Shown here: piece after piece, positions 35,010 to 47,600 of the stretch
Layout of the letters: every line of letters begins with the position of its first letter
Position numbering within the stretch: the stretch's first letter is position 1
NCBI GenBank assembly: GCA_003049485.1
Contig: PYST01000143.1
Span: forward strand, 1 to 64,000
DNA: 64,000 bases
Direction: 5' to 3'
DNA from: Ophioceras dolichostomum
Lineage: Eukaryota > Ascomycota > Sordariomycetes > Magnaporthales > Ophioceraceae
The notes under the pieces: model-generated
What the model was told of the DNA's origin: nothing
Database searches by the model: none
The model's input: the letters and a program-made list of their open reading frames with translations, nothing else
Program-made: the position numbers and the translations under genes

Positions 35010-38000
35010 CCTGGTACGGGGAATATATTTCGTCGAAGCAACCAACAGGTTGGAAGGGAGGACAGCAAAGGAAGGGAGCCAGGGCCCAGGAAGGGCAAGC
35101 ATGACTCGGAGGGAGGAGGGATCAGGATTCAGGAGGTTGGCAGTGGAGGAGGGCAGTAGGGACGGGAAGTAATGGGGCGGGCGGGTAGGGAAGGGTTCTA
35201 GGTTGGCTGGGGTGGTGGACTGGGAAGGGATGGGACGCGGAGAGAATTGCAACGGGAAAAAGGGATATGTCATCATCTCAGGATTGTATCTCCTCATGTT
35301 TTTAGGTAGCCTGGTCCCTTTTCCTTGGTATCTAGTTAAGCTAACCTACCAAACCTTGGATAGCGCGTAAGGAGGGAATGTCATCATCGCTGGGTGTCTA
35401 GTCTTTCTCTTTGTCTCTCAGAATCTGTCCGTGATCGGAGAGGCTGGCTTGGACGCATTTCTCTCTCTTTACAATGTCTTTTCTTTCTGAGGTTTTTTTT
35501 TTGGAACTTGTGTAACAGTGGCCTGATTCTGTCCAACAGTAAGACCAACCCACCCATATGGTCTTTGTGTAACGTTCTGCCCGAAACCACCACGGGCCGT
35601 GTCTTCGACCGAAGAGAGTCGGATGGTACGAGGAGGATAAGAAGCCGTAGATAGGGCGCTTGCTGGCTTATCTGAACAGTTTGAGGGAGCGGGGAGGATG
35701 AACTCGGACTCGGACTCCTCAGTCGTGGTATGGTGGTCTTCTCAGTTCCTGAACACGGCTCTCTTCCTTTTGCGTTTCTTGGCGCCGCAGGCCAGTGTTG
35801 GGATGTGTAGGTAGCCAGCCGTACGCTTCCCCTCATCGGCCATATTCGGGCGGAATGGGGTGCCTGTACCTCTTGTGTGACAGTGGGGTGTCAGATGCCG
35901 ATTCTTCTTCTCACGAAAAGCATCCACATTGTCTGCCCCTTTCGCCATTCTCATCATCAGGAAGGGAGGGTTGCAAATCCCGGGTCCTTGGACCTAGTTT
36001 TGAATTGTCCGACAGCCCCTTGAACTGCTCGTGGTATGTATTCTTGTTCGATCAGTAATCATCAAATTGCTTTCAGAAAGTTCAAGAGTCTTTGGGGCAG
36101 CCCCAGCGGTCTTCTTGTGCCACCAGACTGTGTCTGAGCTGGGCGCAGAGAGTCTTAGCTACCGGGAATTATTTTCTCTTGTCTGAGTAGGTTTCGCTAA
36201 TTATTCTGAACATTGTATAACCTGACTCTTGTCTCTTGTTGGTCGGCACAATTCTATTATTCCATTGAACAGCAAGTACCGGCTCACTTAGGAGAGAAGT
36301 TGAGCCATAACCCTTCACGTAAATCACCTCGAACATCGCGTCTCTAGTGTTTTTGGTCTGATCCCTCAATATGACCTGCCGGGTAGCTGAGTTACGCAAG
36401 CGACCGTCGGATCGGAACAGGGCAGGAGATAGATATTCGTCCGAGTGGCGGACGGCCTTTCATTCGCTCGTCGTCACACACGACGGGTAATATAAGTATT
36501 TTCCTTTTCTGACTCTCCGAAGCATGATCGAGATCAGAGCAGACGGATGGCGCAACAGCTTTTCATCGTTATCTTTCTGGGTTTTCCATTTAAATGGGCA
36601 ACGCAGATAGCCGAAATTAGCGACAAAACGCATTAATATAATAGCAGAGCACTGGGGAACATTGCTGAACCAAGGGGAGGAGAGGGAGGTCAACGTGCCC
36701 TTAAATATGATTCAAGCGTCGAGGACAAGGGTGGACCAGCGGGTCTAGGGGATATCGGGTCCAACCATTCACAGACGGCCGATCTTCGAAGATGCATGTT
36801 GCTTCCCCCGATCTGTCCTTGACCTAGGGGAATCCCAGGGACCCGCCTACCTGGTAGCCGGTCCCAAGAGCCGTAGACTAGCAAAGGCACAAGGCACCAG
36901 GCAGCGCCTGGGGAACGCAAAGGCAGCACGGGAGTCGCGGAGATAGCAGATGAGACCTCAGTAGTGAGACCGCAGTCATACGCAGCACAGCTTCTTGTTG
37001 TTCTCGAGATCGAGGACCACAAGATCGCGGAGGACGACGCCCCATCTTGTGTGAAGGCGCAAATGCAAGATCTGTGAACGCCGTCCAGTGAAGTGAGCGA
37101 GTCCGACACGTCGATAAGTCGGAGCTGAGTGAATGAGTGAATCTGAGCTCTGAAACTCTAGTTCCCTGTTGGTCCCCAGGGCCTGGGTACTCGGCTTCGT
37201 AGGACAGGGAGGCCGTCTGTCCTGCGCTCTAGTCTCTAGACTCGCAGGGTGTATTACTCGAAAGATCTTTCCAGTTCCAGTCCTGCTTAGTTATGACTAC
37301 GCTAGCCTGGCCGCAGACTTGATCAAACGTGTATGCTGCCCTCCTTAGTGACTCGTGGGATCCGGGCCCGGGTAGGCGAGTCCAGGCCGCCCCTCTTCCG
37401 AGTGTCTGCCGGCTCCCGCTTGTTAACCCGACTATACGGAACCGTCCTCGCCCCTTTCGCTTGGCTCAACCCAAGGTGAAGCAGCGCAGACTTTAACACC
37501 CCGAGACAGTCTCTGTGGCCTTTGTGGCCTCTGTGCGAATCTGCGAGTGTCCGATTAGATGCACTTATCGTCAGTCATGGGGTTGTGTGGCCTTGTCCCC
37601 AGGTCTGCGGCAAGTCTGCGACAGGGGTGCGATGTCTCTTCTGGATATGCACTTCATTCTGCTTTCGTTCAAGCCGTCAAGGGCCGCCAGGCCTTCCGTC
37701 TTCAAGTCTGTGGAAATGAGCGGCATCTCCTCCATATTGAAGGTCACACCGAGCGGCGCTCGGGGTAGTATACGCGCCCTGCCATGATCGATCGACAGGA
37801 AAGGAGGCTCTGCCCATGAGCTCTTTGTTGCTAGCAGTTTCCTCATCCACTACAGCGAGTGGTGAATCACGGAACACCACAGTCGCACCAGCTTGCCCGC
37901 CTGCAGTCTCGTGGTGCGTTCTAGACCGACGATATAGCAACTTAGAGGGAGTCTAGCTCCAGGAAGACGAGGAGAGCCGCATTCACCACAGATCGGTTTG

Positions 38001-38185
38001 GGTATATAAATAGGAGGAGCATTGCAGCAGGATTCTCGAAAGCCGACAACTCCGTACTCGCAAGCGGCCGACTCACCTGGCCATCATCATCAACATCATC
38101 ATCAGCGGCATCGTCAGTCGAAGCCTTCTTAACCTTCCTAAGCTACCGATCCAGTCAACATAAGCTACGGAAGAGGCCAAGCAAG
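35010..38185. other. Intergenic region between Cys-rich genes B and C
   Basis: About 3.2 kb without a supported gene. Short ORFs on both strands show no domains. The promoter of the 38186 gene (TATA box at 38003) lies at the right end. Confidence 0.55.
38003..38012 (+). promoter_or_regulatory. TATA box of the 38186 gene
   Basis: TATATAAATA about 175 bp upstream of the ATG, in the context GGGTATATAAATAGGAGG. A CATCATCATCAACATCATCATCAGC run follows about 70 bp later, in the presumed 5' leader. Confidence 0.6.
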
Positions 38186-38769
38186 ATGTGCAACTCCCAC
38201 TCGTACCTCCACCCGTGCGGCCACCAGTCCTCCTCCTGGAACTGGTGCCCGAACTCGGCCTTCAACGTGGCCACGGGGGCTATTAACCCCTGCCGGCGCA
38301 CTGCGAACCAGCCGACGCAGGAGACGGACGCGCTCTGCCCGCTCGAGAACTGCGACTACCACAACACGGGCCCGCTGTGGATGTGCTGCGTGTGTGGCCA
38401 GGGCCCCAACGACGCCGGCTGGTGCCAGTTCCGCCGGCCGCACGTGTCGTTCGGCTCGCAGGAGGAGGCTTGTGAACATGTCTGCTGCACCACTTGTACC
38501 CACGTCCGTGAGTTTTATCACATATACCTATACCTGGAACTATTGATGTCGACAAGACAGGAAGGACAGGGAAGAGAATGTTGGCTGATGATTGATGGCA
38601 TGACATCACCCGGACGAAAGCCTCGGCCGGTGATGACGAGGACGGCGGCAACGGCGGCGGCGGCGGAGGCGGATCCAGCAAGAAGGGCAAAGGCCGCGGT
38701 GGCAAGGGCAGTCGGAAGAGCGGGAGTAGCTCGCACAAGTCGTCCCGGCGTCACGGCCAGCGGGCCTGA
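38186..38769 (+). CDS. Cysteine-rich protein, paralog C with Gly/Lys/Ser-rich tail
   Basis: Proposed exons are 38186-38507 and 38621-38769 (156 aa). Donor is GTGAGT; the acceptor AAAG is weak but is the only AG that restores an open frame after an in-frame TGA. No signal peptide. Exon 1 holds the whole Cys module: M-C2, HPC11-G-H, NWC21, NPC36, CPLENC (51-56), W65-x-C67-C68-x-C70-G71, then C96-x-H98-x-C100-C101-x2-C104. Exon 2 encodes a basic tail rich in Gly, Lys and Ser ending RRHGQRA. Without splicing the frame would continue to 38839 with an Ala/Arg-rich end. A TATA box is 175 bp upstream. Closest to paralog B in Cys spacing. Function unknown; the exon 2 boundary is uncertain. Confidence 0.7.
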
Positions 38770-41700
38770 TCGAAGCCCGTTCGACGTCGTCAGCCGTTCC
38801 CGATCACCAGCCACTCCCGCCGGTCCGGGTCCCCTGTGAGCCACGTGGGGCTGGGGGCGTCATGCTCCCGCTGCAACTACCTGATGTCCCGGATACTCCT
38901 CCACTGTTCGTTCCATCAGTTGCGTTCCATTGCGTTCTTTTTCTTTTTCGTGCGGTGCGTTTCAAAACAAAAGAAGAGGGGCAGACAAAAAGGGGAGAGG
39001 AAAATTTCAATTTTGTTTGGGTTAGGCTCGCGATCTTTTTTAGGGTCAACCGGACTCCTCCCAGGGATTGGCCGGGTGGAATTTTTTTTTGGGGAGGCAC
39101 ATGCAATCAATTCGACACGCAAGATATCACTGGGAGGAACCACTCGTTTTCGCGCTGTTTTTATTCTCTTCTCCTTCACTCGCTTTTAGTCACCTGTTTC
39201 TGATCACGCAGATTTAGCTTTTCCAATATTCTCAATATTGATATTTGGAAATCTTGGTCCTTCCCCCTTTGCAGTTGTCGATGATTCGAGAGTGATGACA
39301 GTTCGAGCCCAGCCGGTTCTTCTTCAGTGTTTGTGGCGTCGCATCGCCTTAGGCAAGATGCGGCGCACGGCCTGTCGATCCAGTGTATCAGAGTCGACAG
39401 GGTTAGTTCAGGGACCTCTTCTGGTTATTGGTTGACTGCAACGTGGAGCCACGTGCGAAGCATGTGGAGACCGACTGGGGAGCCACGCTGCCCTTGCCTG
39501 ACCTGCGTCCCAAAAACTGTCCCTGCCGCCCCCCTTCGCAGTTCTTTCCCCCTCCCTGCAGGACCACGAGGACCACGACACCAGATGTGTCTCTGGCAGT
39601 TCCTTCAGGAATTCCCCGACTGTTGGCAATGGGTTTTCCTTCCTCTCTGCAATCGCACGATCGAGATTGTGTTGTTTTTGTTTTGCCTTCTTTTGTTTCT
39701 TGTTGTTGCAGACGGTGGAGAGGAGAAAAAGGGGAAGGATGCGGGACTATGGGAGTTTGTGGATGGCAGAAGGATTTCACATCTTGCCCCCACCTCCTCA
39801 CCTCTTCCTTGCTACTGTGAAGAGGGGTTCTTGAACAGCAGTTGGTTTACCAAATACCGTACTCCATAACTAAGAGCATGGTAGTGCAGTTATCACGCTG
39901 ACGCCGAAAAGGGGCAAGGAGGAGGAGGTCAGCAAAGCGAGACAGGAGGATGCCCTTGTTTGCTGATAAGATGCAAACCCCGCAGATATTCACACACATC
40001 AGTCACAGTCACACTACTCTGGCACACCGCACACACGCACACACACGCTTTTTTGACTTTTTACACAACAGTAGGGCGAGGCACAGCTTTCAGCTTACCT
40101 GTGAGCTTGCGCCAAATGCGGTCTTTCCTCTTTTTTTTTTTTTTTGGTTCTCACCCTTTCGCACGCACACTCACGGGGATACGGAGCACCGAAGATGACG
40201 GGGGCTGTCCTCCCTCCATCTCTCCGATGGCGGTCCTCCTCCCCGCCATTTTATCCAAGCGACACGTGGTTTTGCGATCTGTCAGTGGGAAACATCGACC
40301 CATTCCCTCCGTGATCATGGCTGCCCCCTTTTGCGTCCGGTTGAAAGGCTAGAACTTGGGGGAGCGGTTTATGTTTCTCCCTTTCGCTTTTCTTTTTGCG
40401 AGTCATCATCGAAAGCCTCGTCGAATATTTCACATACTGTTATTGTGTTGTACGTATAAGTTGGCCGGTTTATTTAGTTGATGTTGGGGGAAATCAGGTC
40501 GGTGGCATCTTCGGTGGCATCTTCGGAGGCATTCGGCTCTGTTCTGTAATCACCCCTTTCCCTGGAGAAAGCCGCCTAAAAAGGAGCCGATCGGCTTCGT
40601 GTGAGAAAAAAGCGAAATGAGTTAAGAATTTCCGCAAGCTAGCCACTGAGCTCCTAGCGCTGCCGGACCTCGATCTCCCAGTTAATGCCCTTGCTGACTG
40701 ACAAAAAACAGGAGTCTGGCCAGTCATTGGGCACCAAGCGGAAAAGAAGTAGTTCGTGTTCGGTATGACCGGTGTCGAAGCGAAAAAGGGGAGGCACAAA
40801 CGGCCTTGCATTTCTGAAGCGTGCTTCCCCACGATTGTGACTGGCTGGATGGAATCTGCGCTTCCTGCAGGCAGATGAAGCAGGTGCCGGGGGCTCCTGG
40901 TTGGTACCTCGGAAAGTCAGGGGGTTCGGCGACGGGGACCATCCTCTTGAGATTTCTGGCCTGCCATCCAGAACATTGAAGAACGCAGAACCTCCCACTA
41001 AAAGTTACGAATGACGACAAGTGCTTCTGCTAGCGCACTCTTTATTGACTGAATTAGAACGTGCGAGGCTCGGCATCGTGATTTTACTTCTGGAACGAGA
41101 AATTTCGTTGCTGTTTACGATTTGCTGGTGTCCTGCGGTTTTCCCACGGTGTTAGACATGTTGATCAATGGCATGCTGGGGGGGCCTGATGATGGCAAGC
41201 AGAAGAGGATCACCATCCCTGTGCCACACTTCAGCGTAGCGCTCCTGTCGACGTTGTTTGAAGTTCGGCGGACTGTCCACCAAATCTGGCATGGCATTGG
41301 CATGGGGCGTAACGGGGCGTTATGGGGCGTGATGGGGCTGATTGGCTGGTCACACAGCGTCGTAGTCGGGCCCTGCCCTGCTTGGGACCTGCTGGCGCCT
41401 TGCCTTGGCCTGCTCGCTATCTGACCTGAAGCTGCCTGTGGCGGTAGTTCACTGGGGTGCCCGCCCGGCTGTCAGATGCAGAAGCCCGACGGCGGCGTGC
41501 GGTGATCAATCGCCTGCCTGGCCCTGCCTGTGCAGCATTGAGCTCCTTCCTTTTCCTTTCCTCCTTCTCCTCTTCTTCCTTCGCATCCACCTCCACCACC
41601 ACGACCATCTCCTCATTCTCTCTCTACCACGGTCCAGACCATTCTCCTCCGTCTTTGCCTCCTGCGCATCTGTGGAAAACAACAAGAGGATTATAATCTT

Positions 41701-41972
41701 TGCTTCTTTTCCCCTTCGAAAGTGCGCGTATTGATAATCGCACCACTTTCCGGGTCGCACACCCACCTGCCACGTGCTGATTGAGAGCCAACTCCCTCCT
41801 CCCATTCCGAAGATTCGCCCGAAAATCATCGGCAACCGTCTCACTTCCGTGGCTCTCAACTTTCAGGTTTCCGCCAGGCCGACACCTGCCGTCGAAATAC
41901 CATCGCAAAACACTCCCTCTGCGAGCCAGCCGTTCTATTCCTTTCCTCTCCCTCTCTATCAGTCTATTCAAA
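38770..41972. other. Intergenic region, no gene recognised
   Basis: About 3.2 kb. A T15 run is at 40131-40145 and short CT-rich tracts occur near 41560-41640. Short ORFs (for example 39327-39869 plus) have no domain and no convincing start or introns. Confidence 0.55.
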
Positions 41973-42721
41973 ATGCCTACCTCACTGGAATCCTCGCGCC
42001 CAATTATGGCGCCTTCCGTACGTTCCTCCCCCTCGTTCTCGGTTTTCTCCTCTTTTTTCTTGTGTCTGTCTGTTTGAGGTTGAGGAATCCGGGTTCCCCT
42101 CTTTTCCTGCCATGGAATGACGGAGGGTTGCGTCAAGCCCGACCGTGAACTGCCATGTACCTTTCCCTCACCTGCACCGAGCAAAGCGCAAACTCAATGC
42201 CAAATCCCAGAACCGCCCCTTTCTTCACTCAACGTTCCTCATCATCCAGGTAGCTGGCGTTTACCTACCTACCTCCCTCCCCACATACCTACCCACCCGC
42301 CTCTTACGAAGATGTTTAGCCACCTCTCCTTAGTGCCTAGTACCTACGTGTCCGAACCAAGACCCAACAAACAAGCCGGAAGCTAATTCTCCTCTCCCAC
42401 ATTGTTTTTCTCTCGCTACAGACCCGGACCTCGGTACGCATGAGCGCCTACAGCATGGCGGCGCCGTCCTTCGCTCCGACCGTCCGGACGACTGACTCGG
42501 CCAACGCCGAGATCCAAGACATCGAGAGGGGCCTGGAACGCATGGAGAACAAGGCGCTCACCGACCAGCGGGTCGTGCTCTCCACGGAGAAGACGGACAC
42601 CATGTCCAAGCTGGCACTCGGCGCCAAGCTGGAACGCGCCCTCGAGCGGAGGATGACGGGACAGGACGCCGTCATGCGCAAGAAGAGGGCTCCGAGAAAG
42701 GTCGAGACCGAGAAGGCGTGA
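41973..42721 (+). CDS. Small conserved-looking protein of unknown function
   Basis: Proposed exons are 41973-42017 and 42422-42721 (114 aa). Donor is GTACGT, acceptor CAG, phase 0. The first exon encodes only 15 residues (MPTSLESSRPIMAPS) and joins to TRTSVRMSAYSMAAPSFAPT. A predicted helical region with the pattern DIERGLERMENKALTD and KLALGAKLERALERRMTG follows, then a basic end (RKKRAPRKVETEKA). No signal peptide or membrane segment. The intron, about 404 bp, is much longer than the others in this window. An ATG at 42440 within exon 2 would give a 93-residue product if exon 1 is not used. I do not recognise a family. Confidence 0.6.
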
Positions 42722-43965
42722 TTTTCCCCGATGAATACTTTTTTTTCCCTCTCCGGACTGGCTCGGTGGCGGCGGCGGCGACGATGACGACAACGGGGCT
42801 GTGATCTTTGTTGTTTATGGTGGGCTGTTGCCTCACAAGCTTCTTCGGGAATGTCGTGCCACGGGAGACAGGACGCGGCTGGCCACCGAGCTCAATGGGT
42901 CCCGTGCATGCTTGGTGGTGTCGTCACGCGATCGGAGACGCGACGACGATCGGTCTTCGTCACTCCCCGTCACTACTACGTCGGCACCGGCCTCCTTTCG
43001 AGTAAAGACGAACGAACGAACTTTATCAGGTCCCCCGACCCCTCCCCTCGTCTTCGATGCCGGTCCCCTAAACAGGTAGACGGTCTGGCGAGCTTGGACG
43101 CTGGAAGGGAAGATACGCACCACACCCATCATTTTGCCAGACACAATTGTTGTATAAACACCTATCACCCAGCTTTTGGGCACTGCACATCTGGTTTTCG
43201 CGGTCTGGGTTTCCGTTTTGCACAGTCCCGTCTCCCGGTCTAGGATCCCCGCACCGCCTTGATTTCTCTATATCTACTTCGGCTTCTTGTTTCCCTTTGT
43301 CTTCCGTGATATCTTTTCTTCTGGGACTACTGCCTACCGCATGCTGCATGGAAGGGGGTCGGTGATGCAGCAGAAGCGCAACACTTTGAAATAAAGAAGG
43401 CTGGACTTGCCAAGACTATCTCTACTTAGACATTATCGCATATGTGGTTTCCCAATAACACACCCTGACCCACCCTCTTTTTATCTTCTCGCCACCATTT
43501 GAGGCAGCCGATCTTGACCGCGCCGCTCACCCACTGCTGACCTCCGCTGGTGACACACTGCTATGCCGAATAAAAGTGACGCTCGCCTTGCACTCTCCTC
43601 CTGCCCACTACCGAAGGAGGAGGGGATGTCTATCAGTGACAGATGTAACAAGGTGTGCGGCCAGCCCGCAAGTGGACTCCGGTACGATGTTATGACCGCA
43701 AGATGAACAGTGAACTCCACAAAGCCCCCGTAGCCTAAGTACACCCCTTTCTCCTTTTTCTTACTACTTGACTCCTGTTATTCCCAGGACCTCAGCCGCA
43801 CTCCTTCGGCTTTCGCCGCGTCCAAAATCGACGAAAGACCCCAGTCGAAGGAGGCGAAACGGTGGGTGTATCTTTGGTGGAGTAGGCACCCAGGTAGCTA
43901 GGTGGGATAGCCCCTCCAACTACTAGCTTAAACGCTTCCTCCTGTTTCCGCCTTTCTTTCCCGAT

Positions 43966-43997
<32 letters not shown>

Positions 43998-44030
43998 CGC
44001 CGCCACCGCCGGCGGTGCTCCGCGCTGCTT
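42722..44030. other. Intergenic region between convergent genes
   Basis: About 1.3 kb between the 3' ends of the 42.0-42.7 kb gene and the Sec72 gene. It contains a GTCGTT hexanucleotide repeat (separate entry). No gene supported. Confidence 0.55.
43966..43999. repeat. (GTCGTT)n hexanucleotide repeat
   Basis: About five and a half units of GTCGTT just downstream of the Sec72 stop codon. It probably lies in the 3' untranslated region of that gene. Confidence 0.85.
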
Positions 44031-44684
44031 CTAGCTCGCAGCAGCACCAGCGGCGGGGGCGGCGGCAGCGACAGCGGCAACCCCTCCCTTGGCGATCTTT
44101 CCCTCGATCTCCTTCGCCAGCGCGACCAGCTCCGTCTCTTCGCCCTCCATCTCCAGGCCCCTCCCGACCCACTCGCGGGCCTCGTCCAGGCGGCCCATCT
44201 CCATCAGGCACCTCCCCCTCCGCCACCAGGCCTTCGGGTTGCCGACCTTCTTGCACTCGACGCTGGCCTCGGCGTCGACGGCGCCCTCGGCCCAGCCCTG
44301 CAGCGCCATGTGCGCCTGCGCCCGGTTCGCGTACAGGCCGGCGGCCTCCTCGCGCACGAGCTGCGACGGCTCCCACAGCGGGCGCGTCAGCGCCATCTGC
44401 AGGCCGAGGCTGTAGAACTTGATCGCCTCGGCGAACTTGCCCTTGCGGAACTCGCCGTTGCCCGAGTCGCGGAGCTTGTTCACCTGCGCGCTGCGGCGCG
44501 GGTTGACGGGCACGGGAGGAGGGGGGACCGTGTGCGGTGACTCGAGGCCCAGGATGCTGCGGTGCACCGAGTTGAGCGTCGTGAGCTCGGCGTCGAGCGC
44601 GCGGCTGCTGCTTGTGCTGTGGAGCTGCTTGGACGTGGGGTCTAGCCGGATCGGCAGGAGTGTGAAGGTGTCAAGATCTGACAT
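44031..44684 (-). CDS. SEC72: Sec72-type TPR subunit of the ER Sec63 translocon complex
   Basis: Cytosolic TPR protein of the Sec63 complex, which supports post-translational import into the endoplasmic reticulum and, in yeast, docks Hsp70 chaperones. Single exon, 217 aa. The start MSDLDTFTLLPIRLDP (44684) is preferred; an in-frame ATG 14 codons upstream (44726) is possible. After a loop with PPPPVPVNPRRSAQ come TPR-like repeats: KLRDSGNGEFRKGKFAEAI, LYANRAQAHMALQGW and AWWRRGRCLMEMGRLDEA. The pattern NPRRSAQVNKLRDSGN, PLWEPSQLVREE and the AWWRRGRC block match what I know of fungal Sec72. The C-terminal end is an Ala-rich tail (about 20 residues) that may be variable. Length is close to the usual family size. 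No introns seen. Confidence 0.85.
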   Translation of the reverse strand: MSDLDTFTLLPIRLDPTSKQLHSTSSSRALDAELTTLNSVHRSILGLESPHTVPPPPVPVNPRRSAQVNKLRDSGNGEFRKGKFAEAIKFYSLGLQMALTRPLWEPSQLVREEAAGLYANRAQAHMALQGWAEGAVDAEASVECKKVGNPKAWWRRGRCLMEMGRLDEAREWVGRGLEMEGEETELVALAKEIEGKIAKGGVAAVAAAAPAAGAAAS

Positions 44685-47600
44685 ATTGGGCGCGTTTTCT
44701 GGAAGTCTGGGATCGGAAATTGGCAATTCGACGTTCGTCTTGGCTCCTCACGCCTCTTGTCTATCCCTAGACTCTCGCCACCTGTCCCGTCCGTGCGGTG
44801 TCCGTTCAAGCGCCGGTCCGTCTCCCACTGGTTGTTTGTTGTATTGGTGCTTTGATAGACGTGGGGAAAGGGCGGTGATTGGTGGTCCGAAAACGAGCAA
44901 AGTGAGCGTTGTGAACGGTGGTGGAGGGTGTGAGTTTCGTTGTGGGTGTTGCAGGCTTGCTCTGAGAACAGGTGCAGTTGAGGCCAGGTCAATCGGAATC
45001 ATCAACGCTAACGGGGAATTCTGGCAGGTACATGTGACGATAAGCAGATAAGCCAGGCTGGCCTGTTCGACCCCGCCCCGCTTTATCGACCACCCAACCT
45101 ACCCCAACTCAACCCCTTTTCCGTCACCACTCATCATCGCTGCCATCAAAGCCTTTGGTTTTTCATATTTTGGCGAGAAGCTCACTAATCTTTCAGAGTC
45201 CAGATTTGAGCCCACACTCGAGGTTGCTACCTCTAAGAACTGTCCGTGACGCAGCCTCTGAGGACTATCTCGACCTGTTGAGATGGATATTAGGAGGGAT
45301 GAAAAAGTGTGAATAGTTCATATGAGCTTTATCGACAGTTCCAGAGTGCTCATACGTGAAAGCAGGGGAAAGTACTTCCTGAGCAGGTACGTAGTATAGG
45401 ATCTTCCACGATGAGGAGAACGGTGTGTTAAACATTTCGGTTCTGCCGGGGGCGTTTGCCGTGTCGATAAAGGCATATCATGAGGTCTGCACGCGGAAGC
45501 ATCAAGGGAAATTCATAAACCAGAGGAGGCAAGAGGGGCTCTGTTTCGACGAAGAAATGGCCGTGGCACTGGCAGTGAGATGAGAGTGGGTGTGCTGAGT
45601 GGTGTCCTCCATCGCTAAGCTGGGTCTAAGAGGCGTGCCGCACCCTAAAGTCGATCATCACGACAAAGACAAACCCTCAACGAAGGGAGACTGAATATTG
45701 AGTCAGCACGGAAGAAGGGTAGATGAGCAGACAAAGGGAGACCTAAGAGGCCTAGCCCCCCTGACGGCCGCTTTCCCCTCAACCCGGTGAATCAACTTGG
45801 GAACCCGTCCTGCCGTCCGTCCCTCCGGTCCGCTTCGGCCGTACCCCAGGATGGCACAAGCAGACATGACCCGTTTCGTTCTTGTTCCGTTCCCGTCGAG
45901 CCTCGGGGCAAGATCGGCCCTTTAACATTCCGCGATGGTATCGGCCCGTACGTCCGTGATCGCTGGTCAGCCCATCACCCCCGTGCATCCATCGGCTAGA
46001 CGAGCGAAGATTCCGTAGAGTTGAGTAATAAGGGAACGGAGCACCACAGCAAGCAGAAGGGGAGGGACAATGTTGCACAGCCAATTTTTCTTGTCGCCCT
46101 TCCACCGGCCGTGGATCCTACCAGGCATGGCACACGGCATGTCTTTCGTAGCTGTGCTGCCGGAGATATAGGAATGCACTTCGGTGCGTAGTACAAGCGC
46201 CCTTGCCGCGTGGCCAGCATGTTGAGTGAGTGGACGGTCGGCGTGCTTCAAGCCGTTTGGCTGCCCAACTCGCATGGTCAGCTGCATTGTACCATACCAA
46301 GCTAACAAGGTTCCTTCTCGGGAAAGGCAAGAGTCTCTCGACGGGAAATAGGCCGGATATCGGAGCACAGGTAGTTTACTGGCGCATGGAGTACCTCTGC
46401 GTAACAAACCACGGTGGTTGCCAGATAAAAGGAAACGCAAGCATCCGTCTGCTTGTCGCCAGCGAACGGAGCTACCTACCACATCACATATCACACCATT
46501 CATACATGTAACATGTATACATGCATGGCTACCTACATCTTCTCTTATACTTGCCTGCTCAACAGAGTAAGAGCAAACCTTCCTCTCTGTTGTGTTTGTG
46601 TTTGCTTAAGCATTTTCAAAGAAAGCCTGCACGTATCCGCCTGGCCCCCGACCCCGAGATTACACGAATGAGCAGAAAAAAGCTTCAAAGAGAGAGAGAG
46701 AGAGAGGAAAGCTGCAGAGAGCCAAACATAGCAAGTGTACGGATCGGCAAGGCGAGTGCGAGCACGGCACGCATGCACGCACCCGTGAAAAAATGAAAAA
46801 CTACACGATGCAACACACGCAGGAGACACAAAAGCCGGGCATTTGTTTTCGTCTTGGCAACGACCTGCTGCCCGACTCCTCATGCACGCGCAGAGGAAAA
46901 CGGCAGTGGAACCAGGTGATACGACTAGGGAGGACAAGGCGCGGTGACACCACCTACTCTTTTGTTGAGCAGTACGGTACGGAGCACAGTCCCGCATAAC
47001 TCTCCTACACGGCGCCTACACTGACGCCGATGAGAACTGAGGTGATATAGCGAAGGGTTGCAGAGGAGAAAGAGGAGAAAAAAAAACATGGCACAGTAAC
47101 GTTTCACCCCCCGTTCCCCGACCCCGTTGTGGTGAAGGCATACACACATACATTACACGGCGGATACGAGAGTTGATTGCAGTGCGAGTGGACAGTGGGG
47201 GAAGGTCCAAGCGGGTTGGGAGAATAGAGCAGGAGGGAAAAGATGATCGTACCATGCTGGGTAGACGGTAGGCAGGCACCTCCGGTAGCATGAAGCAGTT
47301 AGACCCCGGCAGTTTTCCTGTTTTCTTAACTGCGGGCAGGCAGGATGGCAGCTAGGACTGCCACAGTGAGGCAAGTGAGGAACTCCTTCTGCCTGCCTCT
47401 GGCGACTTGATCGGCGACTCGATTAGTGTTTCTGCTCACCTGCCTGTGCATGCAGCAGGTAATGGGTGATTACTCGAGACCCTTCTCAAGAGACCGCTTG
47501 TCTTTTGTTGGTACCAGATTTAGCCTAGAGAGCTCGGCAAGACACGGCGAGGCTCGCCGCGGGGCTAGCTTGAACTCTAATACCGTACTGTAACCTCGAT

